From: CAZBRS01 sp964494475
GTDB taxonomy: Bacteria; Myxococcota_A; UBA9042; CAZBRS01
Direction of reading: 5' to 3'
DNA length: 38,876 bases
Assembly (NCBI GenBank): GCA_964494475.1
Contig: CAZBRS010000054.1
Span: forward strand, 1 to 38,876
Both the position numbers and the translations under genes were made by a program. Each line of letters begins with the position of its first letter. The stretch's first letter is position 1. This document shows positions 26,062-33,355 of the stretch, in pieces. The notes below the pieces were generated by a model that had not been told where the DNA came from, did no database searches, and saw only the letters and a list, made by a program, of their open reading frames with translations.

Positions 26062-27817
26062 CCGCCGGGGCCGGCGCGGACTTCGTGGCGTAGGGGTTCT
26101 TCTTGATGTCGTTGACCTTGGTGGGCGCGTACTCGACGGGCTTGGTGGGCACGACCGGCACGACGGGCGCGATCGGAGCCCCCCCGTCGCCGCGCACCAT
26201 CGAGCCCCCGACCGGCGCCGGCTGCGCCTCGAGCTCGAGGTCGAGGACCTTGTCCTCGTCGAGCGAGACCGACGCGGCGTGGGGCTTGTAGCCGTCGCGC
26301 TCGATCGAGAGCGCCAGCTGCTCCCCGGGGCGCTGCAGGGTCTTCCAGGTGAGCGGCGTCAGGCCCACCACCTTGTCGCCCAGCTTGACCCGGGCCTCGG
26401 CCGGCACCGACGCGACGCGCAAGAGCACCGCCCGGTTCTCGGGAAGGGGCCTCGAGAGCGACCCCGCGGTGTCGTCGGCGAACAAGGGCAGCAACTCCTG
26501 GGGCAGGGGCGCCGGAGGCACGGGGGCCGAGAGCGTCCGCCAGGCGATGAAGCCACCGGCGCCCAGCAGCACCACGCCCAGCGCGGCCACCCACACCCAG
26601 GCCCGGCCGTGGGCGGGAGCGCCGAGGTCGAGCAACTCCGAGGGCGAACGCCGCTCGGTGCGCTGCAGCCCCTCTTCGAGGACGGTGGCCGGCGCCGAGG
26701 GCATGGACTTGTAGTGCTGGATGAGCGCCTCGGCCTCGGCGCCGTCGCGGTAGACGACCTCGGCGAAGGCGTCGGGCAGGCGCGAGCCCAGATCGTTCAG
26801 GGCGTCGAGGACCACGCGCAGCGTGAGCGGGCGGTCCTCGATGCGCTTCTCGAGCATGCGCCGCACGAGCGCCTCGACCTCGGGCGGGATGACCAGATCG
26901 GGTCGGGCCTCCTCGAAGGGCCGCGCGGGCTCGTGCACGTGCTTGAAGAGCAGCGCGATCGGGGTCTCGGCTTCGAAGGGCGGACGCCCGGTCAGCATTT
27001 CGTACAGCATGCAGCCGAGCGCGTAGATGTCGGTGCGGTGATCGACGGCGCCCGCCGTGGCCTGCTCGGGCGACATGTACCGGGGCGTGCCGAAGATCAT
27101 GCCGGCCTGGGTGAGCGTGCCCTCGACCTCGCCGGCCTCCTTCATCTTGGCCACGCCGAAGTCGAGCACCTTGGCGTACAGGTCGTCGTCGTCGACCTTC
27201 ACCAGGAACACGTTCTCGGGCTTCAGGTCGCGGTGGACGATGTGCTTCTCGTGGGCCTCGCGCAGCGACTCGGCGATCTCCTTGGCGACCTTCATCGCCA
27301 GGAACACCGAGAACTGGCGCTTCTGCCGCATGAGCTTGTTCAGGGGCGTGCCGGCGAGGTACTCCATCACGATGAAGAGCGTGCCGTCGTCGGTGCGCCC
27401 GAAGTCGAAGATGCGGATGGTGTGCGGGTGGTTGAGCTTGCTGACGGCCATCGCTTCGACGTGGAAGCGCTTCATCATCAGCTCGCTCTCGGCCGAGGAC
27501 TCGGTCAGCACCTTGATGGCGACGTCGCGGCGAACGTCCTGCTGGAAGGCCTTGTACACGGCCCCCATGCCACCCTCGCCGAGCTTCTTCTCGATCTTGT
27601 ACTTGCCGAGGAACGTCTTGCCGATGAACGCGTCCTTGACCTCGCGCGGCACCGACGACTCGAGCGACTCGGCGATCTTGCGATCGAGCTCGCCGCCGGC
27701 CGAGTCGTCGCCGTGGACCCCCTGCCCGATGGCCGTCTCGGCTCCGCGCAGGGCCCCGTCGCGGTTCAGCTCGGTCGGGACGTGCTGGCCGCGGGTGCTG
27801 GGATCGGGATCGCTCAC
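26039..27817 (-). CDS. Membrane Ser/Thr protein kinase with PEGA domain
   Basis: The 592-residue kinase starts at a GTG behind AGGAG. The catalytic domain (about 73-345) is complete: Gly loop LGEGGMGAVYKA (79-90), Lys102 in VAIKVL, HRDLKPEN (196-202), DFG (219-221) and SPE (249-251), with R263-D (HRTDIYALG). A Pro/Ser juxtamembrane part leads to one transmembrane helix (406-426). Outside, a PEGA domain lies at about 464-532 (RVASVPAEARVKLGDKVVGLTPLTW...YKPH), then a Pro/Val and Lys-rich tail. PEGA domains probably bind surface or cell-wall material, so this looks like a receptor kinase of the PknB class without PASTA repeats. The GTG overlaps the stop of the S9 peptidase gene (GTGA). Confidence 0.93.
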   Translation of the reverse strand: MSDPDPSTRGQHVPTELNRDGALRGAETAIGQGVHGDDSAGGELDRKIAESLESSVPREVKDAFIGKTFLGKYKIEKKLGEGGMGAVYKAFQQDVRRDVAIKVLTESSAESELMMKRFHVEAMAVSKLNHPHTIRIFDFGRTDDGTLFIVMEYLAGTPLNKLMRQKRQFSVFLAMKVAKEIAESLREAHEKHIVHRDLKPENVFLVKVDDDDLYAKVLDFGVAKMKEAGEVEGTLTQAGMIFGTPRYMSPEQATAGAVDHRTDIYALGCMLYEMLTGRPPFEAETPIALLFKHVHEPARPFEEARPDLVIPPEVEALVRRMLEKRIEDRPLTLRVVLDALNDLGSRLPDAFAEVVYRDGAEAEALIQHYKSMPSAPATVLEEGLQRTERRSPSELLDLGAPAHGRAWVWVAALGVVLLGAGGFIAWRTLSAPVPPAPLPQELLPLFADDTAGSLSRPLPENRAVLLRVASVPAEARVKLGDKVVGLTPLTWKTLQRPGEQLALSIERDGYKPHAASVSLDEDKVLDLELEAQPAPVGGSMVRGDGGAPIAPVVPVVPTKPVEYAPTKVNDIKKNPYATKSAPAPAVKANPYQ

Positions 27818-29880
27818 GGCGTTGCTCCTTCCAGGTGGCGGCGGAACCAGCGCTCGAGCTCATCATACCAGAACCGCGCGTTGGCGGGCTTGCCGACGAA
27901 GTGGGTCTCGTCGGGGAAGACCACCAGGCGCGCCTCGACGCCGCGGCGCTTGAGGAGCGTGAACATCGAGAGCCCCTGCTCCAGCGGCACGCGCATGTCG
28001 TTCTGGCCGTGCACCACGAGCATGGGCGTCTTGAACGCTCCCGCCGCGGCCACGGGGTTCCACTTCTGGTACAGATCGGGCGCCTCGTAGGGCGTGCCCC
28101 CGAACTCCCACTCGGGGAAGAAGAGCTCGTCGGTCGAGCCGTACATCGAGGCGAGGTTCGCCACGCCGGCGTGCGACACCAGGCAACGGAAGCGGTCGGA
28201 GTGGCCCTCGAGCCAGTTGGCCAGGTAGCCGCCGTACGAGCCGCCCGCGGCGCAGACGCGCGTGGCGTCGAGGTCGGGGCGGAGCGCCAGGGCGTCGAGC
28301 ACGGCGTTCACGTCGGCCAGGGGTTGCCCGCCCCAGTCCTTCGAGACCTCCTCGACGTAGGCCTGCCCCCACCCGGTCGAGCCCGCGGGGTTCAGGAGCA
28401 CCACGGGCCAGCCCATCGAGGCGAAGAGCTGGGCGTTCCAGCGCGGGTGGAACTGGTCGAGCCAGGCGCCCTGGGGCCCGCCGTGGAGCAACAGCACGAA
28501 GGGCCGCTTCGTGCCGTGCGAGAGGCCGTGGGGCCAGAGCACGAAAGCGTGCACGGTGCGCTCGGGATCGCGGGCGTTCGGCACGCGCACGTTCACCTCG
28601 TCGACCGCGGCGAAGTCGAGGGTGCCGTACGCCGCGGCGTTGGGATCGTGGGCCAGCGCGGGCTCACCGCCGCGCTTCGGGTCGACGAGCACCAGGCGGG
28701 GCGCGTGGGTCAGGCTCTCGTGCAGCGCCACCAGGCGGGACTCGCCCTTCCAGTTCACGACGCCCTTGGGGGTGAGCACGCCGCCCTGGGCGAGCCGGGC
28801 GGGCTTCGAGTCGCCCTGCGCCGCCACGCGGAAGAGCGATTGGCGCCCCGCCTGCATGGAGGCGAAGATCACGCCCTCGCCGCGCGCGTCCCACACGGGA
28901 TCGAGCGCCCAGTCGTCGAAGCCGGCCGTCAGCTCGGTCGAGGCGCCGGAGCCGAGGTGCACGACGCGCAGGGCGTGCCGGTCGGACTCGTACTGGTTGC
29001 GCGCCATCGAGAGGTAGGCCACGTGCTTCGAGTCGGGCGCGCAGCGCGGCTGCAGATCGTAGCCCGGCGCGCCGGCCAGCTCGCGGCGCGCGCCGCTGGC
29101 GAGGTCGAGCGCGACCAGCCGCGTGTCGGTGCTCCAGGCCGCGCCCTCGCGGGGCTTGACGCTGTAGACGAGCGTCTTGCCGTCGGCGCACACGTCGTAC
29201 TCGTCGCGCCCGCCGAAGGGCACGAGCGGCACGTCGAGGTCGCCGGGGGTGAGGTCGCTCCACGACGACGTGCGCACGTCGTAGCGGAGCAGGTGCTGCA
29301 CCCGGCCGTCGCGCCAGTGGTTCCAGGGCCGGAAGCCGAGATCGTCGTAGACCCGGGCCGACACGCCCGACGCGGCCTTCTCGGCGAGCATCTTCTGCGT
29401 GCAGGTCGGATCGGCCCCGCAGAGCTCGAAGACCTCGACGGCCACGACCAGCCCCGAGCCGTCGGGCAGCCACGCGGGCGCCGAGCCCCCGAGCGGCAGG
29501 TCGAGCAGCTTCGTGGCCTCGCCGCCGTCGAGCCGCAGCTCCCACAGAGCGTCGGCCCCGCCGCGCCCCGAAACGAAGCCCAGGCGCCTGCCGTCGGGCG
29601 ACCAGAAAGGCTCTGCCTCCCCTTCCGGGGACGACGTGACCCGCCGCGCCCCGGTCGGCGTGACGAGCTCGAGGTGCGTACGCCAGCCCTTGGCGCCCGC
29701 GTCGTAGGCCTTCACGACCACGGCGATGGCGTCGCCGGCCGGCGAAGGCACGGCCTCGGCCAGCCACGACAGGGCCAGATAGTCGTCGAAGCGGAAGACG
29801 TGGTGCTCGAGCGACTTGGCGACGAGCGGCGAGGCGAGCAGGGTCACGAGGAGGAACGAGCCGAGTCTAGCCGGGCGCAT
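27814..29880 (-). CDS. Exported S9 family prolyl oligopeptidase (acylaminoacyl-peptidase type)
   Basis: The 688-residue serine peptidase has a signal peptide (MRPARLGSFLLVTLLASPLVA) and acts outside the cytoplasm. Residues about 40-400 form a beta-propeller with PD40-type repeats (SPDGRRLGFVSGRGG, WLPDGSGLVV, ADGKTLVYSV), which screens substrates by size. The alpha/beta-hydrolase domain carries the triad Ser548 (GGSYGGY), Asp628 (GQNDMRVP) and His660 (DETHFVGKPAN). The order and the GQNDMRV.P motif match the S9C group (dipeptidyl-peptidase V and acylaminoacyl peptidases). It starts behind a GGGAG site. The downstream kinase is translationally coupled, an unusual pair. Confidence 0.93.
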   Translation of the reverse strand: MRPARLGSFLLVTLLASPLVAKSLEHHVFRFDDYLALSWLAEAVPSPAGDAIAVVVKAYDAGAKGWRTHLELVTPTGARRVTSSPEGEAEPFWSPDGRRLGFVSGRGGADALWELRLDGGEATKLLDLPLGGSAPAWLPDGSGLVVAVEVFELCGADPTCTQKMLAEKAASGVSARVYDDLGFRPWNHWRDGRVQHLLRYDVRTSSWSDLTPGDLDVPLVPFGGRDEYDVCADGKTLVYSVKPREGAAWSTDTRLVALDLASGARRELAGAPGYDLQPRCAPDSKHVAYLSMARNQYESDRHALRVVHLGSGASTELTAGFDDWALDPVWDARGEGVIFASMQAGRQSLFRVAAQGDSKPARLAQGGVLTPKGVVNWKGESRLVALHESLTHAPRLVLVDPKRGGEPALAHDPNAAAYGTLDFAAVDEVNVRVPNARDPERTVHAFVLWPHGLSHGTKRPFVLLLHGGPQGAWLDQFHPRWNAQLFASMGWPVVLLNPAGSTGWGQAYVEEVSKDWGGQPLADVNAVLDALALRPDLDATRVCAAGGSYGGYLANWLEGHSDRFRCLVSHAGVANLASMYGSTDELFFPEWEFGGTPYEAPDLYQKWNPVAAAGAFKTPMLVVHGQNDMRVPLEQGLSMFTLLKRRGVEARLVVFPDETHFVGKPANARFWYDELERWFRRHLEGATP

Positions 29881-29917
29881 GCAGAGTCTCCCTGGACGAG
29901 GACCGCGGGTGGCGGCG

Positions 29918-29946
29918 ATTGAATCATGGCGGGGGGCTGGTGTCCA
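29918..29946 (-). promoter_or_regulatory. Predicted promoter of the S9 peptidase-kinase operon
   Basis: On the minus strand TGGACA (29941-29946), a 17-base spacer and TTCAAT (29918-29923) lie about 38 bases before the start. A further TTGACG at 29999-30004 over the previous stop has no good -10. Confidence 0.42.
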
Positions 29947-30000
29947 GCCGGTCAGCTATACGCCACGCCGACACGGTATTCGGGGCGATCGGAGTTCACG

Positions 30001-30468
30001 TCAAGCCCCCCTCGCCACCACCTCGACCCGCACGTCGCAATCCAGCACGGAGAGCAGCCGGAGTATCTGGTCGACGGTCTTGGTCGTGTTGGTCTGGTCG
30101 AGCAGTCGGTACAACTGCGTGGCCGACGTACCCAGGCGGCGGACGATCTCCCGCTTGCTGAGCCCGCTGCTCTCGACCCTCGCCTGCGCTTGCAGCGTGA
30201 GGTTGTAGACGAGCGCGTCACGCAGGTACCCCGGGTCGCGGTTGTACTCGAGCACCTGGTCGACGTGGACGGTGCCCTCGGCGCCCGACCGCAGGACGTA
30301 GGTGAAACCCTCGTCGCCGATCTCGGGGTCTACGGCCACGGTGGCGACGGGATCGCGGGGCGACGGCGACGGCTCGCACTTCGCGAACGGGAAGTCGCAG
30401 GCGCGCTCGGGCAGGGCGACCTCGAAGCAGCGCTTGTGGGCGTTGATCGCGACCGATTCGACCCTCAT
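30001..30468 (-). CDS. HTH (XRE-type) antitoxin-like protein
   Basis: The 155-residue product has two parts. The N-terminal 95 residues (VESVAINAHKRCFEVALPE...GFTYVLRSGAEGTVHVDQVLEYNRDPGYLRD) look like a protein-interaction domain found in stand-alone antitoxins. The C-terminal 60 (SGLSKREIVRRLGTSATQLYRLLDQ...DQILRLLSVLDCDV) is a Cro/C1-type helix-turn-helix with clear recognition helix TSATQLYRLL. Its start overlaps the stop of the DUF4160 gene by four bases (ATGA), the usual toxin-antitoxin layout, with the toxin-like gene first. It probably represses its own promoter through the inverted repeat at 30666-30685. No toxicity evidence exists. Confidence 0.8.
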   Translation of the reverse strand: MRVESVAINAHKRCFEVALPERACDFPFAKCEPSPSPRDPVATVAVDPEIGDEGFTYVLRSGAEGTVHVDQVLEYNRDPGYLRDALVYNLTLQAQARVESSGLSKREIVRRLGTSATQLYRLLDQTNTTKTVDQILRLLSVLDCDVRVEVVARGA

Positions 30469-30659
30469 AGCACTCCCTCCCGGACGAGCTGCTGAATCAA
30501 CGCCAGAACCTTCTTCGACGCGTGCCCGACCATGAGCCTGTCGTGGTCCAGGTCCCACTTCGCGAGGAGCACGCCGTCGCGGTACACGTGAACGTGACGT
30601 GGGAGATGATCGGACTTCCACCAGAAGAACACGTAACCGCCCCTGCGGAGCTTACCCAT
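30465..30659 (-). CDS. DUF4160 family protein, toxin-like
   Basis: The 64-residue protein fits DUF4160: MGKLRRGGYVFFWWKSDHLPRHVHVYRDGVLLAKWDL split at residues 1-20 and 21-37, with the conserved D-H-x-P-x-H-V-H-V strand. DUF4160 genes are often followed by small helix-turn-helix or DUF2442 partners and have been proposed as part of toxin-antitoxin loci. The basic C-terminal half ends in IQQLVREGVL. The predicted promoter places the transcript start at the ATG, so the mRNA would be leaderless; no ribosome site is present. The gene is too short to be called with full certainty, but the family pattern is clear. Confidence 0.8.
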   Translation of the reverse strand: MGKLRRGGYVFFWWKSDHLPRHVHVYRDGVLLAKWDLDHDRLMVGHASKKVLALIQQLVREGVL

Positions 30660-30664
30660 GAATG

Positions 30665-30693
30665 ATGCTACCCTACAAGGTAACAGATGTCAA
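30665..30693 (-). promoter_or_regulatory. Leaderless promoter with operator-like repeat, DUF4160-HTH module
   Basis: On the minus strand a perfect TTGACA (30688-30693), a 17-base spacer and TAGCAT (30665-30670). An inverted repeat, TGCTACC (30666-30672) with GGTAACA (30679-30685), covers the spacer and the -10, a good place for repression by the HTH protein. The rsmB stop codon is inside the -35. The start codon at 30659 lies at the predicted transcript start. Confidence 0.6.
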
Positions 30694-32036
30694 TGCCCGC
30701 GCCGCAGCAGCGCCACCTGGAACCCGTCTCCGGCCGCGTCGGGGTCGAAGAGGCGCGTCACGCCGTCGACGACGGTGGCGCCGGGTGCGTCACGAAACGC
30801 GTCGGAATCTATCGTGAACGTTGGGCTCTGCTCGAGGAAGCGCGTCACGACCGCGGGCCCCTCGTCGGGCAACAGGCTGCACACGGCGTAGGCCAGGGTG
30901 CCACCGGGCTTCAGCACGCGCGCGGCCTCGGTGAGCAGCCTGCCTTGCAGATCGGCGAGGTCGGCGACGGCCTGGGGCGTGAGCCTGACCTTGATCTCGG
31001 GCCGGCGGCGCAGCGTGCCCGTGCCCGAGCAGGGGGCGTCGACCACCACGGCGTCGAAGCTGGCGTCGGGGAAGCCCGTGGCGGTCGCATCGAGCGCGAG
31101 GGCCTGGACGGGGACGCCACGAGCGCGGCCCCCGGTCCAGCGCTGCAGGAGCTCGCGACCGCGGCGCAGCTTCTCGACCGAACGATCCACGGCCACGATC
31201 GAGGTCATCGAAGCCATCTCGGGCGCCGCCCCGTCGTCGAGACCGTCCCAGGCCAGCAGCTTGACGCCGTTGCCCGAGCAGGCGTCGAGCACGCGGCCCC
31301 GCAGATGCCGACCGATCTCGGTCGCCACGCGCTGCGACGTGCGGTCCTGCACGATCCATTCGCCCGAGTCGAAGCCCTCGTCGTCGAACAGGCCCCGGCC
31401 GCTCGTGAGCGTGAACGCGTCGGGAAGGTCGGGGAGCGGCGCGACCTCGAGCCCCTGGGCGCCGAGCCGCGCGACGAGCGCCTCGGGCGTGAGCCTGGCG
31501 CGGTTCAGGCGCAGGTCGAGGACCGCGGGGCGGTTCAGCCCGTCGGCCACGCGCCGCGCCTCGTCGACGCCCCACGCGCCCACGAAGCGGTCGAAGAGCC
31601 AGGGAGCAAAGGCGCGCGCGTCGGCGTCGGCGGCCGGCCCGGTGAAGGCGGCCGCGCGGTCGGGCTCGCGCAGGAAGGCCCGCAGCACGCCGTTGATCCA
31701 GCCCGCCACGTGCTCGCCCTTCACGCGCCGCGCGAGCTCGACCGTCTCGGACACCACGGCGTGCGGAGGCTCGCGAGAGCCCTGGTCGAGCTGGTACAGC
31801 GCCACGCGCGCCAGATCGCGCACCCACGGGTCTGGGCGGCGGCGGGCGTGGCGGTCGAGCAGACGATCGAGGCGCGAGAGCCAGCGCACCGTACCCGCCA
31901 GTAAATCGTGGGCCTGGGCGCGCTCGTGGGGTGCCAGACGCCCGGTGTGCGCCGCCAGCCACGCGCGCACCCACGCGCCCTCGGTGACGACGGCCTTCAC
32001 TCCGGAGACCGCGGCCTTGCGAACTTCGGGCTTCAC
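30690..32036 (-). CDS. rsmB: RsmB-type RNA m5C methyltransferase
   Basis: The 448-residue protein methylates a cytosine in 16S rRNA (m5C967 in E. coli) or a related target with S-adenosylmethionine. Residues 5-125 form the NusB-like RNA-binding domain, and the methyltransferase fold follows from about 235. Both catalytic Cys are present: Cys336 in APCSGTG and Cys386 in YAVCSLLPDEG. The SAM motif I is DACSGNGVKLL (251-261) rather than the usual DACAAPGGKT, a clear divergence that could reflect a different target. A GTG start at 32036 with a distant GAGG is preferred over a longer frame overlapping the divergent gene. The 5' end lies 40 bases from the divergent membrane-protein gene. Confidence 0.88.
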   Translation of the reverse strand: MKPEVRKAAVSGVKAVVTEGAWVRAWLAAHTGRLAPHERAQAHDLLAGTVRWLSRLDRLLDRHARRRPDPWVRDLARVALYQLDQGSREPPHAVVSETVELARRVKGEHVAGWINGVLRAFLREPDRAAAFTGPAADADARAFAPWLFDRFVGAWGVDEARRVADGLNRPAVLDLRLNRARLTPEALVARLGAQGLEVAPLPDLPDAFTLTSGRGLFDDEGFDSGEWIVQDRTSQRVATEIGRHLRGRVLDACSGNGVKLLAWDGLDDGAAPEMASMTSIVAVDRSVEKLRRGRELLQRWTGGRARGVPVQALALDATATGFPDASFDAVVVDAPCSGTGTLRRRPEIKVRLTPQAVADLADLQGRLLTEAARVLKPGGTLAYAVCSLLPDEGPAVVTRFLEQSPTFTIDSDAFRDAPGATVVDGVTRLFDPDAAGDGFQVALLRRGH

Positions 32037-32076
32037 GTGGTAACAACCTCGACCACAGCGCCGCGAGGGTACGCGA

Positions 32077-33072
32077 ATGCCGGCAGCCGTGCCACCCGAT
32101 TCCGACGCACCGCCGACCTCGCGGCGGCGCGAGCGACTGCGCCTGCTGGTGCTGTGGAGCGCCACCATCGCGCTGGTGGCCTACCTGGCGAGCACGACCG
32201 ACCTCGAGACCTTCGGCCGCACCCTGCTCAGCGTGTCGCCCTTCGTCATCCTGGGGCTCACGCTGGTCGAGGTGCTCTGCGCCTGGCTCTACGACTCGTT
32301 CACGCTCACGGTCCTGCTGCGCCGCTTCCACGCCCCGGTGCGCTACGGCGAGGTGGTGGCCATCAAGGGCGCGTCGCTGCTGCTCAACGTGGTGAACTAC
32401 AACGCCGGCGTGCTGGCCATCGCCTATTTCCTGCGCGACCGTCGGCGCGTGCCCTTCCTCGAGACCCTCGGCTCCATGCTGCTGCTGAACGGCGTCGATC
32501 TGTTCGTGATGGCGCTCAGCATGGGCCTGGGGTGGATCGTGGCGGGCGACGCCATCGACCCGGTCCTCCTGCCGCTGGTGGCCACCATCGTGCCGCTGAT
32601 GGTGGGAGGCTTCCTGGCCAACGGCCTCTTCTGGAAGGTCGAGCCCCGCCTGGGCTTCCTGCACGGGCTGACCCGGCGCAGCCTGTTCGCGAGTCTGCGC
32701 CGCGCCACGTTCGCCGACTACGTGGTCCTGTCGCTGTTGCGCCTGGGCCTGGTGGTCATCTACTGGGTCTACCAATACGTCATCCTGCAGGTCTTCGGCA
32801 TCGACGTGCCGGTCTCCAGCCTGCTCGTCATCTACCCGATGATGGTCTTCGTGGGCACGCTGCCCATCTCCGTGTCGGGCTTCGGATCGTCGCAGCTGGC
32901 CGCGCGCTTCTTCTTCACGGCGTTCGTGCTGGCCGGCGCCTCGCACGCCGAGGCCGTGGTCGACGCCTGCACGACCGCGTCGCTCACCGGTTTCCTGATC
33001 TGGCGCGTGGTCGTGGGCGTGATTTGCCTGCCCCTGGCGAGAGGATCCGCGACCGCTCGCGATAGCGCTTGA
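32077..33072 (+). CDS. UPF0104 / lysylphosphatidylglycerol-synthase-TM-type membrane protein
   Basis: The 331-residue integral membrane protein has about eight hydrophobic segments after a charged N-terminus (for example LVLWSATIALVAYLAS, PFVILGLTLVEVLCAWLY, TLGSMLLLNGVDLFVMALSMGLGWIV and LVVIYWVYQYVILQVFGI). NVVNYNAGVLAIAYF and the late PISVSGFGSSQLAARFFF follow the AglD/MprF flippase-like pattern (loops with NxxxPxxxG and GG.G). It is likely a lipid or lipid-linked sugar transporter, but the substrate is unknown. It is divergent from rsmB and ends two bases before the -35 of the kor operon. A near-identical family member is common in bacteria and archaea. Confidence 0.8.
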   Translation: MPAAVPPDSDAPPTSRRRERLRLLVLWSATIALVAYLASTTDLETFGRTLLSVSPFVILGLTLVEVLCAWLYDSFTLTVLLRRFHAPVRYGEVVAIKGASLLLNVVNYNAGVLAIAYFLRDRRRVPFLETLGSMLLLNGVDLFVMALSMGLGWIVAGDAIDPVLLPLVATIVPLMVGGFLANGLFWKVEPRLGFLHGLTRRSLFASLRRATFADYVVLSLLRLGLVVIYWVYQYVILQVFGIDVPVSSLLVIYPMMVFVGTLPISVSGFGSSQLAARFFFTAFVLAGASHAEAVVDACTTASLTGFLIWRVVVGVICLPLARGSATARDSA

Positions 33073-33096
33073 CCTCGATCGGCCCGATGCTAGAGT
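33069..33096 (+). promoter_or_regulatory. Predicted promoter of the korDABC operon
   Basis: TTGACC (33069-33074), a 16-base spacer and TAGAGT (33091-33096). The TGA stop of the membrane-protein gene (33070-33072) is inside the -35. The leader is about 22 bases and carries the GGGAGG ribosome site. Confidence 0.5.
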
Positions 33097-33124
33097 CCGG
33101 CCAAACCGGCCGGGAGGCGCAGCG

Positions 33125-33355
33125 GTGGCCCCTGTGAAGAAGCGCTCCATCCGCATCCACCACCATCGGGAGTGGTGCAAGCAATGCGGCATCTGCATCG
33201 CGTTCTGTCCCGAGGACGTGTACGTCGACAAGGGCGGGTACCCCGAGATCGTCGCCCCCGAGAAGTGCACCGGCTGCCTGCAGTGCGAGATGATGTGCCC
33301 CGACTTCGTCATCACCATCGAGATCATCAAGGAGGGCGGCGATGAGCAAGGCTAA
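33125..33355 (+). CDS. korD: 2-oxoacid:ferredoxin oxidoreductase delta subunit (ferredoxin-like)
   Basis: The 76-residue small iron-sulfur subunit begins at a GTG behind GGGAGG; a second GTG three codons on is possible. It carries two 4Fe-4S motifs, CKQCGICIAFCP and CTGCLQCEMMCP, which pass electrons from the catalytic subunits to ferredoxin. The gene comes first in the operon, the usual order in delta-first 2-oxoglutarate (kor) clusters, and overlaps korA by 14 bases. Confidence 0.9.
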   Translation: MAPVKKRSIRIHHHREWCKQCGICIAFCPEDVYVDKGGYPEIVAPEKCTGCLQCEMMCPDFVITIEIIKEGGDEQG

